In this document: positions 11,059-21,101 of the stretch, piece by piece | Numbering within the stretch: position 1 is the stretch's first letter | How the letters are laid out: each line of letters opens with the position of its first letter | Source: Fragilaria crotonensis | Lineage: Eukaryota > Bacillariophyta > Fragilariophyceae > Fragilariales > Fragilariaceae | Direction: 5' to 3' | Assembly: GCA_022925895.1 (NCBI GenBank) | Contig: JAKSYS010000433.1 | Location: 1 to 53,271, forward strand | DNA length: 53,271 nt | The notes under the pieces: model-generated | What the model saw: only the letters and a program-made list of their open reading frames with translations | Database searches by the model: none | Told to the model about the DNA's origin: nothing | Made by a program: the position numbers and the translations under genes

Positions 11059-12237
11059 TTATGTCTCCACTATCCGCCATGCAACTTCTTCACCCGCTCG
11101 AAGCGGTGTGACTGTCGTGGCATCCCCAAATTCGTAGGTCCGCGGCACCTTCCATGCCACTTTTTCGAGGATAATCGTCCGTCTTTGGCCTTCAGGTGGC
11201 AAACAGCCGTAATGTTGCGCTCCATAAGTGCTAGCAAAATCATTCAGCGCATCCAATGCTCCCACTGAGTCGAAGGCTTCCGCGTACAATTCGACGGCCG
11301 CATGGGCGGTGTAGATTCCGGCGCAACCGCATGCAGATTCCTTGTCTGTGGTTGGATGAGGGGCTGAATCGGTTCCCAGAAAGAATTTGGGGGATCCGCT
11401 GGTGGCAGCCTTGAGAAGCGCCAAGCGATGCTGTTCGGCCTTAAGAATGGGCAGGCAGTACAAGTGAGGCCGGATACCGCCTACTAGCATGTCTTTGCGC
11501 CGAGGCGGCGACAAAAGCGCGTTAGATGATGACTGTGAACGATTGACAAAAAAAAGTCCATATCTTCTCAGTAAAACGTCGTGAAATGCCAGTCATATGA
11601 ATGCAAACTTACGATTTCGATTAAACAACAAGTGATGGCATGTAATACTGGCCCGGACAGTATCAGGAGCTTCGTTCTGGACGTAGTGCACCGCTTCCTC
11701 CGTCGAAATGTGTTCCATGACAATTTTGAGGGTCGGAAATTTCGCAACTAAGGGTTTCATAATCTGCTCAATAAATATTGGTTCTCGTTCAAATATATCC
11801 GCATCCGTTACTTCCGAATGAATGCACAGGACCATACCCACATCCGCCATGGCCTCTAAAGCCGGATAGGTGTTCTCCACATTAGACACGCCAGCGTCTG
11901 AGTTGGTCGTCGCTCCTGCCGGATAATACTTGCACGCAACAATGTGACCAGTGGCATGGGCCTTGCGGACTTCTTCAGGAGACGTCTTGTCAGTCAAGTA
12001 CAATGTCATGAGAGGCTGCAATGTGGAGTTGGGAGGGAGGCTGTCCAGAATGTGTTGGCGATATTGCAACGCCATTTCAGTGTTGACCACAGGAGGCTTA
12101 AGATTGGGCATGAACAAACAACGACCAAAACGCTGTGCTGCGTGCTTTAGCACCGCAGATGTCTTGCTACCATCACGGCAGTGGTGATGAAAGTCATCTG
12201 GTAGATGGATGGTGATGCGCTGTGGTGTCTCGTCCAT
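11059..12237 (-). CDS. Dihydroorotase, bacterial/fungal single-domain class
   Basis: Exons 12237-11613 and 11492-11059 (intron 120 nt, GTAAGT...GCAAAG) give 352 residues, close to the 348 of E. coli PyrC. The enzyme cyclises carbamoyl-aspartate to dihydroorotate in de novo pyrimidine synthesis. Metal ligands are all visible: the HxH site in [10 protein letters not shown], the carbamylated Lys in [16 protein letters not shown], His in LCIHSEV, His in MEHIST and the catalytic Asp in FLGTDSAPH. The splice joins FNRN to a split His codon and then [17 protein letters not shown], matching the conserved family sequence, which supports the intron. There is no N-terminal presequence (it begins [15 protein letters not shown]), so a cytosolic location is likely. 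It stands alone and is not part of a CAD-type fusion. Confidence 0.95.
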
Positions 12238-12369
12238 GATCGCAAAGGCTGTTGATTGTACTACGCCCTCAGTTCTTGCGGCTGGCGGACGTGTGAAGTG
12301 TGAAGAGTCCCAAGAGTGTGTGGTTGTAACGTGTAACCCAGCAGGACTTGTTTCGTGTACAGTGTACAG

Positions 12370-12385
12370 GTACTACCGGTAGTAC
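12370..12385. repeat. 16-nt perfect palindrome GTACTACCGGTAGTAC
   Basis: The sequence is identical to its own reverse complement. The same 16-mer occurs at 16283-16298. Its 14-nt core is at 20786-20799, and shorter cores are at 43116-43127 and 29734-29743. All copies are intergenic. Confidence 0.85.
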
Positions 12386-12768
12386 TGTTTCATGGATCCA
12401 GTTCACCGTTCACCACGTCCGATTTCGGTTTTTTACCGGGTACAAGTACATACCAGGTATTATGTATGAACATAGTACCAGGTACTGTACTACCAGTTCT
12501 ACAGGCTACCGGCTGGCGAGTCTACCACAGACCAGCATATTTCCCTCTAAAATAATTATCATACTTCAGTACAGTAGAAGTTCTCATACAAGTACCGGTA
12601 TGCTAGTATTCTCAACTACCAGGTACCAGTACCGTAATATCAGGAATCAGCAGGACTCAGGACTATGAATATGATACTGCGGCTACAATTATAACAGTAA
12701 TGGAGGAATCGTATGTAAAAACTCCAAATGTACCATTTTTTTTTCGTTTTGATCACGGCCTATCTACC

Positions 12769-12816
12769 GGTACTGGTACTGGTACTGGTACTGGTACTGG
12801 TACTGGTACTGGTACT
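12769..12816. repeat. Hexamer microsatellite (GGTACT)x8
   Basis: Eight uninterrupted GGTACT units in the spacer upstream of the dihydroorotase gene. The unit resembles the GTAC-rich strings scattered through the spacers. Confidence 0.95.
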
Positions 12817-12980
12817 GTCAAGTTTACTATACAAAGCACGGCATCACCTAAAATCGAGCTCAACAAAGCGCACGAGTGTATCCGAACTCTCTACTAGTAG
12901 AGAATGTTGTGCAGCGACCCAACCCGAGTTCTCAGTGCTCGCAACGCGCATGCGTTCAGAAGCGCGAAATGGCGCCGCGT

Positions 12981-13628
12981 TCATTCATTCGTTCTTTCTT
13001 TGATAACTTGAGGCAAATCGGCCGGTGCGAAGATTTTGCGCCCATCGTCAAGTTCCACCTTATATGGCGCCCACGCGCCTTGCGGCCATGTGTTCTCTCT
13101 GTACCATTTCTGCACAATCGTTCCGCCAAACCATTCGTTTGCACCCACGCGACACAGGACCTTCGTTCCCACCTCAAAGCGCAGCGACGGCATGCGACTT
13201 TCATCGAAATCGTCTGGAGGTTCCGGAGGCCATTCCGCTTCCTCTCCTGCTGCCCACTTGCGCAAGTATTCTTCGGTTGGAAAGTTGTCTTGCAATTCCT
13301 CCAATGTCACTTCGTTGGCCTCCCAGGGGCAACCCAAACATTCCCCTTCCGCCACTGAATTGAACGAGCGAGAAAAATGTGAGTTTCGTCCGTGATATCA
13401 GGGAACGTATGAATTCTACGCAACTGATACGAACCTGTCGAATAATACGGTAATCACGGTGTCTATGGGTGCGCATTCTGGATCACCGCATTGCACTTCT
13501 TGCACTGAAACTACAACTTCTTCTCGAATATCAGAGGGAATTATGTCCAACGCCCAACGCTCAATTCGATCACAGTGTTCTTTTAGTGCTGCCTTTTCAG
13601 CATCCGCATTGACGTTAGGGAGAAACAT
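12981..13628 (-). CDS. Conserved stramenopile-type protein with a one-base frameshift
   Basis: Exon 1 runs from ATG 13628 to 13435, then an 80-nt intron (13434-13355, GTTCGT...TTCAG), then exon 2 (13354-12981). Exon 2 reads SGGRGMFGLP in the frame set by the splice, but the conserved continuation (WEANEVTLEELQDNFPTEE, then VLCRVG, EWFGGTIVQKWYREN, APYKVELDDGR and IFAPAD) lies one base over. The shift falls at a run of four C (plus-strand G 13326-13329); reading one C less gives a continuous protein of about 188 residues. The C-terminal module is a small beta-rich repeat common in stramenopile proteins, with no function I can assign. This could be a recent pseudogene, a +1 frameshift or a base error in a homopolymer. 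The intact protein on both sides argues against old decay. Confidence 0.65.
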
Positions 13629-14155
13629 GTCGATGTGAGTGAACCGAAATAATTGGACTCGGACGTGGAATTCGAGATCTGTGGGTACCGGTGTTGTACT
13701 TGTACTGGTTGTACCTATGTATGAAATACTAAGTCTCGGAGTCCTCGAAGTACTCGTACTTTTTGTAAACAAGCTGTACTCTACCAGTAGTACAGTAGTA
13801 CACTCGGGAGTCTACTTGTCCCAAGAAGGTGCAGACAGCAGACACTGCTCCACCATAGCGTAGTACCAAGTACAGTACTGGGAGCCATGAGTACTGTAAA
13901 TGCAGTACTGGAATACTCAATAATGCAGTAGACTTGTACTCCATACGGTCATCGGTATGATTTCTCAGGCTGCAGGAGAAGACACGGGTATGCATACCGT
14001 CATCAGTGCTACAGTACCTGGTACCGACATTGCTCGTCACATTGTTGGCATTTCCTCTATGCATATGTGCTTTTCGCAGTGCACGCCAACTGACGCGCGG
14101 ACGAGTGATTCCGAGATGCCGAGACCCGAGACACGAGACATGCGTAATGCGTATG

Positions 14156-16046
14156 GCTGGTTTCACCATCAACACTCCCGAGGTAAGATGTGGTACAAAT
14201 CCTACGGTTGTTCAATAAGTTCGATAGTAGACGTCACCAAACTTTCCTGCGATTTGTTGTTGCGATTGCATAGTGTGTGTGAGATCGATGCACCGTTGTT
14301 TCACATTGGCGGTCGTTGTCACAATGGATTGCTCAATCGTTATAGCATGCTTTATTGCATTCCATCGATAAGGTTGCCTTGAACAAGAAATGGTTGAAGT
14401 TGTGTGCGTTGACCTTTTTCTGAAATCATTCGACCTCTGAGTGCAAGAGTTCCTGTTGCTTAGCAGTGTTCACGATTGCTTCCATGACAAGTTCTTGGAT
14501 TTGTTCCTGCGCGGCTAGTTTCAAGAGCTGTTGACCTATGATATCATGCATGCCTGTAATGTAAGCAGCTCGTGCGAATGCATTGGTCCGTTACGTTCTT
14601 GCCGCAACAAACTTCTGAACCCTCATTCCTCTGAAGAATTGGAAGTAGATGTGTGTTGCACAAGCATTTGCTGTCGTGATCATGTGATCGCAACCGCAGT
14701 TTCCTCGGATGGATGAGGGGAATATGCTCTTGAATTGTGGATTATGTAGATGTGTGGTGTTCCGTTCTTAGCATCATCTTGTTGTTCGTGGTGATAACGA
14801 ACGCGCAAATTATTCAACATGCGAGGAGGTGGAGTATGTTGGTACAGAAATCACTGCGCAACTGTATCTTCTACTGCTGCTCGATTGATTTAAGGCTAAT
14901 GCTGTCACTGCCAAACTCTTCAGCGCGTCCACAACACAAAGGAAGATCTTTGGCGTGGACTTTGCTTACTACAATGCCTTCATCACCCACACTTCCCACT
15001 ATCACTTGGTACTAGGGGATAAGATCGATGGTGATTTTATGCCTCGTATCGATGGGGGATGTATGGTGTGCTTGCTCCTTCCTCTTCACGGGATATTTCC
15101 CATGATAAGGAATGAGAAGTGCATGATAAGTATTGCGACGGTGGAGAAGCAGTCCATCATGATCCTCGTCAACGCCGGTGCAGCCCTTCTTATTTCCGGT
15201 TGCGCTGCTCAAGTTCGATGCGCATACGATGATTTAAAGTGCTAATTCAACTAGTACTACGCATCTTTAGTTGTTTGATTAATAAGACTGTCCTTTTCTA
15301 CAAAAGGTACGGTGCATGACGTATCCATGCAACACTGCTGCATTCTCGTGCTCGTTACTGTGAGCTTGTTGTCACATGCAGCAGCCAGTAGCAAACACCT
15401 TGTCGTGACTGCCACCAACCGTACTCGCCCTTCTTGTCCACAACTTGCACAATAAGTGTGTGTGGTTTAATCTTCTTTGCAAAGTTGACTTATGCATCTG
15501 CCTTGCTGATGATACCTGCCTTTGCCAACGCTGCAACCCATGTCATGGACGGTGGTTATCAATTGCACAGTCTGTTCCTAAGTCTTGGAACAATTCAGCA
15601 CAAAAATTGACGATGACTTGTATGGTCTATACATCCAACGGACTCACTAGTTCATTCTCACAGCAGAGGAGGAAACAGAGAGATATCTCATTGTGCTAGT
15701 TGCTTCCTCGGTCGTTGAAACGGAGTATCAGCACAATCTTCATGACGCATGTGCCGCACCTTGTATCATCGAAATTTGAGAGGCAAGACTTTTGAGATAG
15801 CCTGACTCACTCATACCTCTCGATTTCTAAGTCAATGATAAATACAACGGTTTGGGTGAGTCAGGCTATGGCTACAAGTGCAATGATTCCGAACGCGTTC
15901 AATCTCATCGTCGAGGCTCTTGCTTTCATCGAGTAAAATTGTGTGCTTCGTCGGCTCGGAAGACAAATTGTACTTAAGAGAATACTTCCCGCTGTACAAA
16001 ACGTATTAAGGTCTACCTCAGGATTCTCGAAGGTGAAACCAGCCAT
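14156..16046. repeat. Imperfect inverted pair of MAGFT start segments
   Basis: The plus strand at about 14153-14187 and the minus strand at about 16046-16012 share TATGGCTGGTTTCACC followed by a diverged stretch and GAGGTA. Both encode MAGFT(I/F)xxPE. The left copy runs directly into GTAAGATG, a good splice donor after PE, and the right copy continues as PEVDLNT. They look like the first exons of two related genes facing each other, both now broken. Confidence 0.45.
15797..15869. repeat. Perfect 14-bp inverted repeat, 45-nt loop
   Basis: ATAGCCTGACTCAC at 15797-15810 pairs exactly with 15856-15869. It lies inside the gene-poor stretch. Function unknown. Confidence 0.75.
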
Positions 16047-16282
16047 AGATAGTAGATAGTTTTCGAACTTCGACGAATTCGATAAGCGTCTGGCCGAGAC
16101 CAGATCCTACATATAGTGCAACCGTGCAACCTAATAAAGGAGTTGTATGTATGTTATGTACTCTGGTACCATACTGCTTTCTACTGGAGTACCAGTACTA
16201 CTACTACCTATCCGCAGTAAGGAGTCATTATATTACCAGGCATATCATACACTGTTCGTTGTTCGTATGCATACTGGTACTA

Positions 16283-16298
16283 GTACTACCGGTAGTAC
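16283..16298. repeat. 16-nt perfect palindrome, second copy
   Basis: The same 16-mer as at 12370-12385, in the spacer about 265 nt upstream of the coiled-coil gene start. Confidence 0.85.
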
Positions 16299-16562
16299 AA
16301 GGTATGCTTAGCACCTGTTACTGTACTGTGTACTGTATCCTTCCACCGATGAGTGTATCGTATGATGCGACACTGGACGCAGGACACGTCGACACGTCAA
16401 TTGTCTCAATTGTACAGTAACAACCAAAAGTTGCCGACCGGTAGACAAGTACGCCGTACAGTTGTGGCGTCATCTACTACAGTAGCGGATTGAGGCGAGT
16501 CCGTTGGATCTAATTTCGCGGTCACTGAATTCCGTCGCATTTCCACTTCACACCAAGCTGCG

Positions 16563-19493
16563 ATGAACGGAGGGGCCAATGACGAGGATCTTTTAGGATT
16601 TGAGGAATCGCCGCCGCAACCATTGGAAAATTTAGGGTCAGCAGATTCCGCTGTTGTAGCACATACGGAGGCTTTTTCAATGGACCACCTGCTGGAGTTC
16701 GCGACTGACGTGCCCATTGCGACCAATGGTGGCAGTCATCCTCCTTTGAAAGATCAGATAGACTTTTTTGGCTCGGTAAACGAGTCGGACGAAGATCTTA
16801 TTCAGATATCACCACCGATGGTTGATCCCTTCGTGGATCATCCCTTTGTGGCACCTCTAGTGGAATCTGAAGTTGAGCAGACAATACAATTCCCGTCATT
16901 GTCGCATCCTTCTGCGACAGTAGAACCCCTTTCGGTCGAGTCATCTCCAGCCGAATATGAACCTGAGCAGACTCTACCCCACGATTCTTTCAATGGTCAT
17001 GTTGAGACAGCAGAACCTCCATTGGCGGAGGCATCTCCCGGCAATCCTGCGACTGAGCAGACTCTATCCCTCGCTTCCTTAAATGGACATGTAGAGTCAG
17101 CCGAACCTGTTTCTACGAAGGCATCTCCCGGCGAACCTGAGACTGAGCGGACTCTACCCCTCGATTCTTTCAATGGACATGTTGAGACAGCAGAACCTCC
17201 ATTGGCGGAGGCAGTTCCAGGCGAACCTGAGATTGAGCGGACTCAACCCCTCGATTCCTTCAATCGACATGTTGAGACAGCAGAACCTCTGTTGGCGGAG
17301 GCATCTCCAGGCGAAGCTGAGACTGAGCAGACTCTGCCCCTCGAGTCCTTCAATGGGCTTCTTGAGACAGCAGAACCTGTGTTGACGGAGGCATCTCCAG
17401 GTGAACCTGAGAAAATGCCGACGCTACCGTTCGATTCATCGTCCAAGTCTCTTGGGACACCAGAGCCTCTTTTATTGGTGCCCTCGGCAGTAACACCTGA
17501 TACTGATCAGAATCTACCAATAGAGCATGAACTGTCGGAGCCATCAAGTTCGCTGGAGTTAATCGGTCTTTCGGAGGAGAAACCAGAAATGTCTCTAATT
17601 GACGTCGTTGCCGCATCATCTGCTGAGGCATCAGTAAACGTGGGCTTACAACCAACCGAGTCGGCTACGAACAAAGTAGAGTTATGCGATGAGCTGATGT
17701 CAGAGAACGACGCTGGCCCGCACGGCAAACCTCTTTCAGAGCTCCATCCTCCAGAGAAAGAAACGAAGTTTCATTATGAGACTTCGCCTGGCCCGGATAC
17801 ATCGGCGAACGTGCCAATGCCAGTTGACCCGTTGGCAGAGCAAACGGAAAGAACAGACGAAGATATGAAGCTCGAGGGTTTGTCGCACGTTGGTGGTCCG
17901 CTTGCCGATACGACTCCGTCCTGGGCATCTCCTGAGGTCGTCGTTGATGCGGCGCCAACGTGGGCGTCAGCCGTAGTGACCGCAACCGTACCAATGACGA
18001 CACTCGACAATATCCCAACAGAACCGTCTTCAGAAGTGGCGGAATTACCTCCAAGCGAGGTCGCTTCATTGGAGTCGATCCACGAGCAACGTGTCCCAGA
18101 TCCTGAAGCTGAAGCTCTCATTCTCGAATTACAAAACTCTATTCAAGAACATCTTAGTGAAAGAGAGGCAGCCACCGAGCGAGCACGGAATGCTGACGAA
18201 CGAGCTCGGAAAGCTGAACTGCGAGTCCAAGAATTGGAGGCCGTAGTGCAAGCCAAATTTGCCTTGGAAAAGGAACTTCAGGCAACCAAGGACTCGTTGA
18301 GCAGCGCTATGACGGATCGCGAAAATTTGCTCAAGGAATTGGACAAGTTGCGCGAAGATCGCGACGAGCACGAACGAATGCAAATCGTCCTGTCGAATCG
18401 ACTGAATGCGGCCAAAAAGAAAGAGGCAGCGAAAGCTAATCTTGCGGAGACTTTAGAAGACAACGTAAAGGTCCTCAGGCACGATTTGGAAAAGACCCAA
18501 TCATCTTTGAAAGAAGTAACAGGAACGAAGGCAAAACTGGCAGAGGAATTGAAAGTAAGCACTGAGGACTACGAACAACGAATTAAAGAACTTGAGACTC
18601 TTCTGGGGGAAAAGAGGCGCCTCAATGAGGACCGCAAGAAAAAGATGAAGTCATTTGTCGAAAATAAACAAGAAGAAGTCAGGGAAGCCAAAGCGCAGAA
18701 CGACGAACTTAACATGGAGCTCTCACAAACAAATCGCTCGCTTAGAGAGCACCATGCTCGGTGGAAGCAACTTCACGCGCAGTGGGTTCAGTCTCAAACT
18801 CGCAACAGAGAACTTCAGCGTGACATCAACCGCATGAAGATGGAATCAGAGAATATGAGTCGCATGGGAGATCAAATGAATGTGAAATTGTCGCAACGAG
18901 CGCAGGAGACAGAAACACACAAGAACAAGCGACTGACCGCCAAACAGGAATTGATGACAGTCTTGGAGACGCTGGAGGCGGAGCGAGAGGTGACCAGCAA
19001 ATTGCAAGACAGTATCAAGTTCACGTTCACCCCCAAGGCCCTGAGTCAACAGCAAATACTGAAAGAAAATCTGCGCGACTTTGAATATGAACTTGTCCGA
19101 CTGTCTCAACGACTTGGAAAACCCCTTCCACCATCCCATGATACGCCTTCTGAAATGTTCGCACTCCAGAACGACGACAGTGAAGTAGAGTCTGAAGGTG
19201 GCCCAGCTGGTAGACGTAGTCGATCACAAATCGATGCAACGCATTTGTTGTCGAATTTGGAAGATGAAACGCAGCGAGTAAGCCAATGCATCATGGCCTT
19301 GGCGGCTAATATTGAGCGATTGCACGTCTTAATCGCGCAGAGTGGGGAACGAACGTGTGCTACGCTTCTCTCCGATCTCTTGGCAGGGACAGTGGCAGCT
19401 CCGGCAGAGGAAGAATCAGGTGACATGTCTGGCCCCAGGCTTGGCCTTGGAACTAACCGACGCTACGGACAGGTGCCGACAGGACACGATTAG
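16563..19493 (+). CDS. Large acidic repeat and coiled-coil protein
   Basis: A single open frame of 976 residues from the ATG at 16563 (context GCGATGAAC). The N-terminus has short linear motifs of the clathrin/AP-adaptor type: DEDLLGFEE and PPMVDPFVDHPF (a DPF motif). Residues of about 110-290 are tandem 30-residue repeats (core FNGHVETAEPPLAEASPGEP). A Ser/Glu/Pro-rich linker follows. Residues of about 512-815 form a long heptad coiled coil rich in Glu, Arg and Leu. The C-terminus has a shorter helical region and ends in TGHD without a membrane anchor. The architecture resembles golgin or tether proteins of vesicle traffic, but no diagnostic domain was seen, so function is inference only. 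Confidence 0.85.
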   Translation: MNGGANDEDLLGFEESPPQPLENLGSADSAVVAHTEAFSMDHLLEFATDVPIATNGGSHPPLKDQIDFFGSVNESDEDLIQISPPMVDPFVDHPFVAPLVESEVEQTIQFPSLSHPSATVEPLSVESSPAEYEPEQTLPHDSFNGHVETAEPPLAEASPGNPATEQTLSLASLNGHVESAEPVSTKASPGEPETERTLPLDSFNGHVETAEPPLAEAVPGEPEIERTQPLDSFNRHVETAEPLLAEASPGEAETEQTLPLESFNGLLETAEPVLTEASPGEPEKMPTLPFDSSSKSLGTPEPLLLVPSAVTPDTDQNLPIEHELSEPSSSLELIGLSEEKPEMSLIDVVAASSAEASVNVGLQPTESATNKVELCDELMSENDAGPHGKPLSELHPPEKETKFHYETSPGPDTSANVPMPVDPLAEQTERTDEDMKLEGLSHVGGPLADTTPSWASPEVVVDAAPTWASAVVTATVPMTTLDNIPTEPSSEVAELPPSEVASLESIHEQRVPDPEAEALILELQNSIQEHLSEREAATERARNADERARKAELRVQELEAVVQAKFALEKELQATKDSLSSAMTDRENLLKELDKLREDRDEHERMQIVLSNRLNAAKKKEAAKANLAETLEDNVKVLRHDLEKTQSSLKEVTGTKAKLAEELKVSTEDYEQRIKELETLLGEKRRLNEDRKKKMKSFVENKQEEVREAKAQNDELNMELSQTNRSLREHHARWKQLHAQWVQSQTRNRELQRDINRMKMESENMSRMGDQMNVKLSQRAQETETHKNKRLTAKQELMTVLETLEAEREVTSKLQDSIKFTFTPKALSQQQILKENLRDFEYELVRLSQRLGKPLPPSHDTPSEMFALQNDDSEVESEGGPAGRRSRSQIDATHLLSNLEDETQRVSQCIMALAANIERLHVLIAQSGERTCATLLSDLLAGTVAAPAEEESGDMSGPRLGLGTNRRYGQVPTGHD
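16980..17440 (+). repeat. 90-nt in-frame tandem repeats, about five copies
   Basis: The units are anchored on TTCAATGG-like strings near 16988, 17077, 17168, 17258 and 17348, with spacing of about 90 nt (30 codons). The copies differ by substitutions but not by frame, so selection has kept the frame. Confidence 0.85.
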
Positions 19494-19729
19494 TGTCTTC
19501 GACCGCTAGTAGTGCTCCCTAAATCCTCGAGGTTTATGATTTTGGGAGCTGCAAATCGGAGAACATGCTATTGCGTCCGAATTGAGTGTCCACGCGTTTC
19601 ATAGATTCGAAGTTACATTGGTAATCGGTTAAGTTTAAACAGGTTGCACCACATCAAAATGTATGGTGTGCACTCAAGACGTAGAAAAGCCAACGCGATG
19701 TCAGAAACAAGGCACGAAGAGCAAGTGCC

Positions 19730-20575
19730 CTAAGCTTGGGATGGAAACCATTTTAGCATCTTGCAGGTTGTTGCCATGACGTGTACGGAGTCTCGGTAGA
19801 CAGGTTCCCAACGCTCCTCTACTTGTTCGATGTACAACGAGTGGTTTGAAATAGCGCCGCGCTCCTCCATTTCGTACAGACTTGTCCTCAACGTTGGCTG
19901 CTTTGGACCTTGCGATGCATACTCAGGATGAGCCTGAAACGTGCAAAAGATTGGAACGTCGTCACCACTATAGTAGACGGCCCCAAGGATTGGAACTTCG
20001 GGAGTTCCCCCCAGTGATTTCGCCATGCATGGCAAGGTCGCCACAGCGTCACCATGTGTATAGAGCAGGTTCAGAGTAGGTTCGCCATGTCCATGCGCAC
20101 CAAACCCAGTACCGGGTTCCGTTCGGAACGAGCGTATTCCAGCTTGTGTTCCGGATGGGCACTTGGAAGCCAATCCACCTTCCAATGCGTGCGCCAAAAT
20201 TTGATGACCAAAGCAGACCCCCATGGTAGGAATACGTTGTGGCCACAAATTCCTTCGAATAACTTGCTTCAGGTGAAGGATCCAATCATCTGTGTCATAC
20301 GCAGATGAGAAGCTTCCAGGAAGCAAGACACCATCGAATTCCGCATATGATTCAGGATAGTCAAACTGCTGAACTCTGTATATAGTAATCTTGATGGAAA
20401 TGCTCAGGTCCTCTTGCTCAGCAGCTTGCGTCAGCAAGTCCAGAAACATGGTGCCCGTGTGATTTGTCGGTCCATACGGTGCCTGATCTTCGCATCCAAG
20501 CATACACAGATGGAGTGATGCCGTTGGTTCGCCGTCGCCCACGATGGCGTCCAGAACGACTCGATCATCGCGCAT
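19730..20575 (-). CDS. Class I glutamine amidotransferase-like protein
   Basis: A 281-residue protein from the ATG at 20575 (context GAAAATGCG). The fold is a stand-alone GATase1: oxyanion-loop region GVLLPGSFSSAYD, nucleophile Cys in GVCFGHQILAHAL, and catalytic His-Glu in FQAHPEYAS. Such single-domain proteins, related to GMP synthase glutaminase domains, include plant gamma-glutamyl peptidases acting on glutathione conjugates and bacterial GuaA-like proteins; which of these applies cannot be decided here. There is no presequence, so it is probably cytosolic. The triad is intact, so an active hydrolase is likely. It is divergent from the membrane-protein gene at 21102, with a 526-nt shared upstream region. 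Confidence 0.88.
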   Translation of the reverse strand: MRDDRVVLDAIVGDGEPTASLHLCMLGCEDQAPYGPTNHTGTMFLDLLTQAAEQEDLSISIKITIYRVQQFDYPESYAEFDGVLLPGSFSSAYDTDDWILHLKQVIRRNLWPQRIPTMGVCFGHQILAHALEGGLASKCPSGTQAGIRSFRTEPGTGFGAHGHGEPTLNLLYTHGDAVATLPCMAKSLGGTPEVPILGAVYYSGDDVPIFCTFQAHPEYASQGPKQPTLRTSLYEMEERGAISNHSLYIEQVEERWEPVYRDSVHVMATTCKMLKWFPSQA

Positions 20576-21101
20576 TTTCCTTAGTTATACTGTTATACTT
20601 TATACTTGTCAAAGTTCTGTCCATCGCAACGTAACAAATGCGCAAGGAGAAAGAAGGAAGGGCATTCGGTGAAGTTCCAGCAAATCCCTTTTTTCAGTAC
20701 AGTACTGTAGTACCAGTCTAAAGTGCTCCGTTATACCATCACATGCGCGTCGTCCAAACACAGCAGTACTACTACAGTAGTCTACTACTACCGGTAGTAT
20801 GACAGTAGTCTGGTCTTGGTATAGTGAGAGTTCGTGTTTACTCCACTATGGCACTCTACACGAAGACCATAAGTATAACACTACAGTACATGTTGGATCC
20901 ACGATCAGACCTTCGCCTCCAGACTCCAGACATTCCTCATCGCAAAGATACAAACGATGATCTCCTAGCTCACTAATCGTTGCATCAAGCGTCAAACCCA
21001 CAATTGTCCACGGGAGCTGCTCCTTCGACATAAACCATCAAATCTACCACTCTTTTGTGCGCGTATCTTTGCAACGCGACATTGCAACTAGATATCCAAA
21101 A
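20576..21101. other. Shared upstream region of two divergent genes
   Basis: A 526-nt spacer between the glutamine amidotransferase (-) and the small membrane protein (+), likely holding both promoters. It contains the 14-nt palindrome TACTACCGGTAGTA at 20786-20799 and nearby TAGTAGTC/GACTACTA-type strings. Confidence 0.5.
20786..20799. repeat. 14-nt palindrome, third copy of the spacer motif
   Basis: The core of the 16-mer at 12370 and 16283, perfect over 14 nt, roughly mid-way between two divergent genes. Confidence 0.85.

Larger units (their letters stand above)
12238..12980. other. Spacer rich in GTAC palindromes
   Basis: About 740 nt without a credible gene. It holds the perfect palindrome at 12370-12385 and the GGTACT hexamer array at 12769-12816, plus many GTACCAGGTAC-like strings. 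Confidence 0.5.
13629..16562. other. Gene-poor 2.9-kb stretch with coding remnants
   Basis: No intact gene is visible. Short protein-like fragments occur in shifting frames: on the plus strand at about 14950-15060 (DFAYYNAFITHTSHYHLV, then DKIDGDFMPRIDGG), and on the minus strand at about 14550-14430 (LLKLAAQEQIQELVMEAI, then NTAKQQELLHSEVE). These look like pieces of decayed genes, but I recognise no family. The outer parts (13640-13940 and 16100-16320) are GTAC-rich spacer. Confidence 0.4.
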
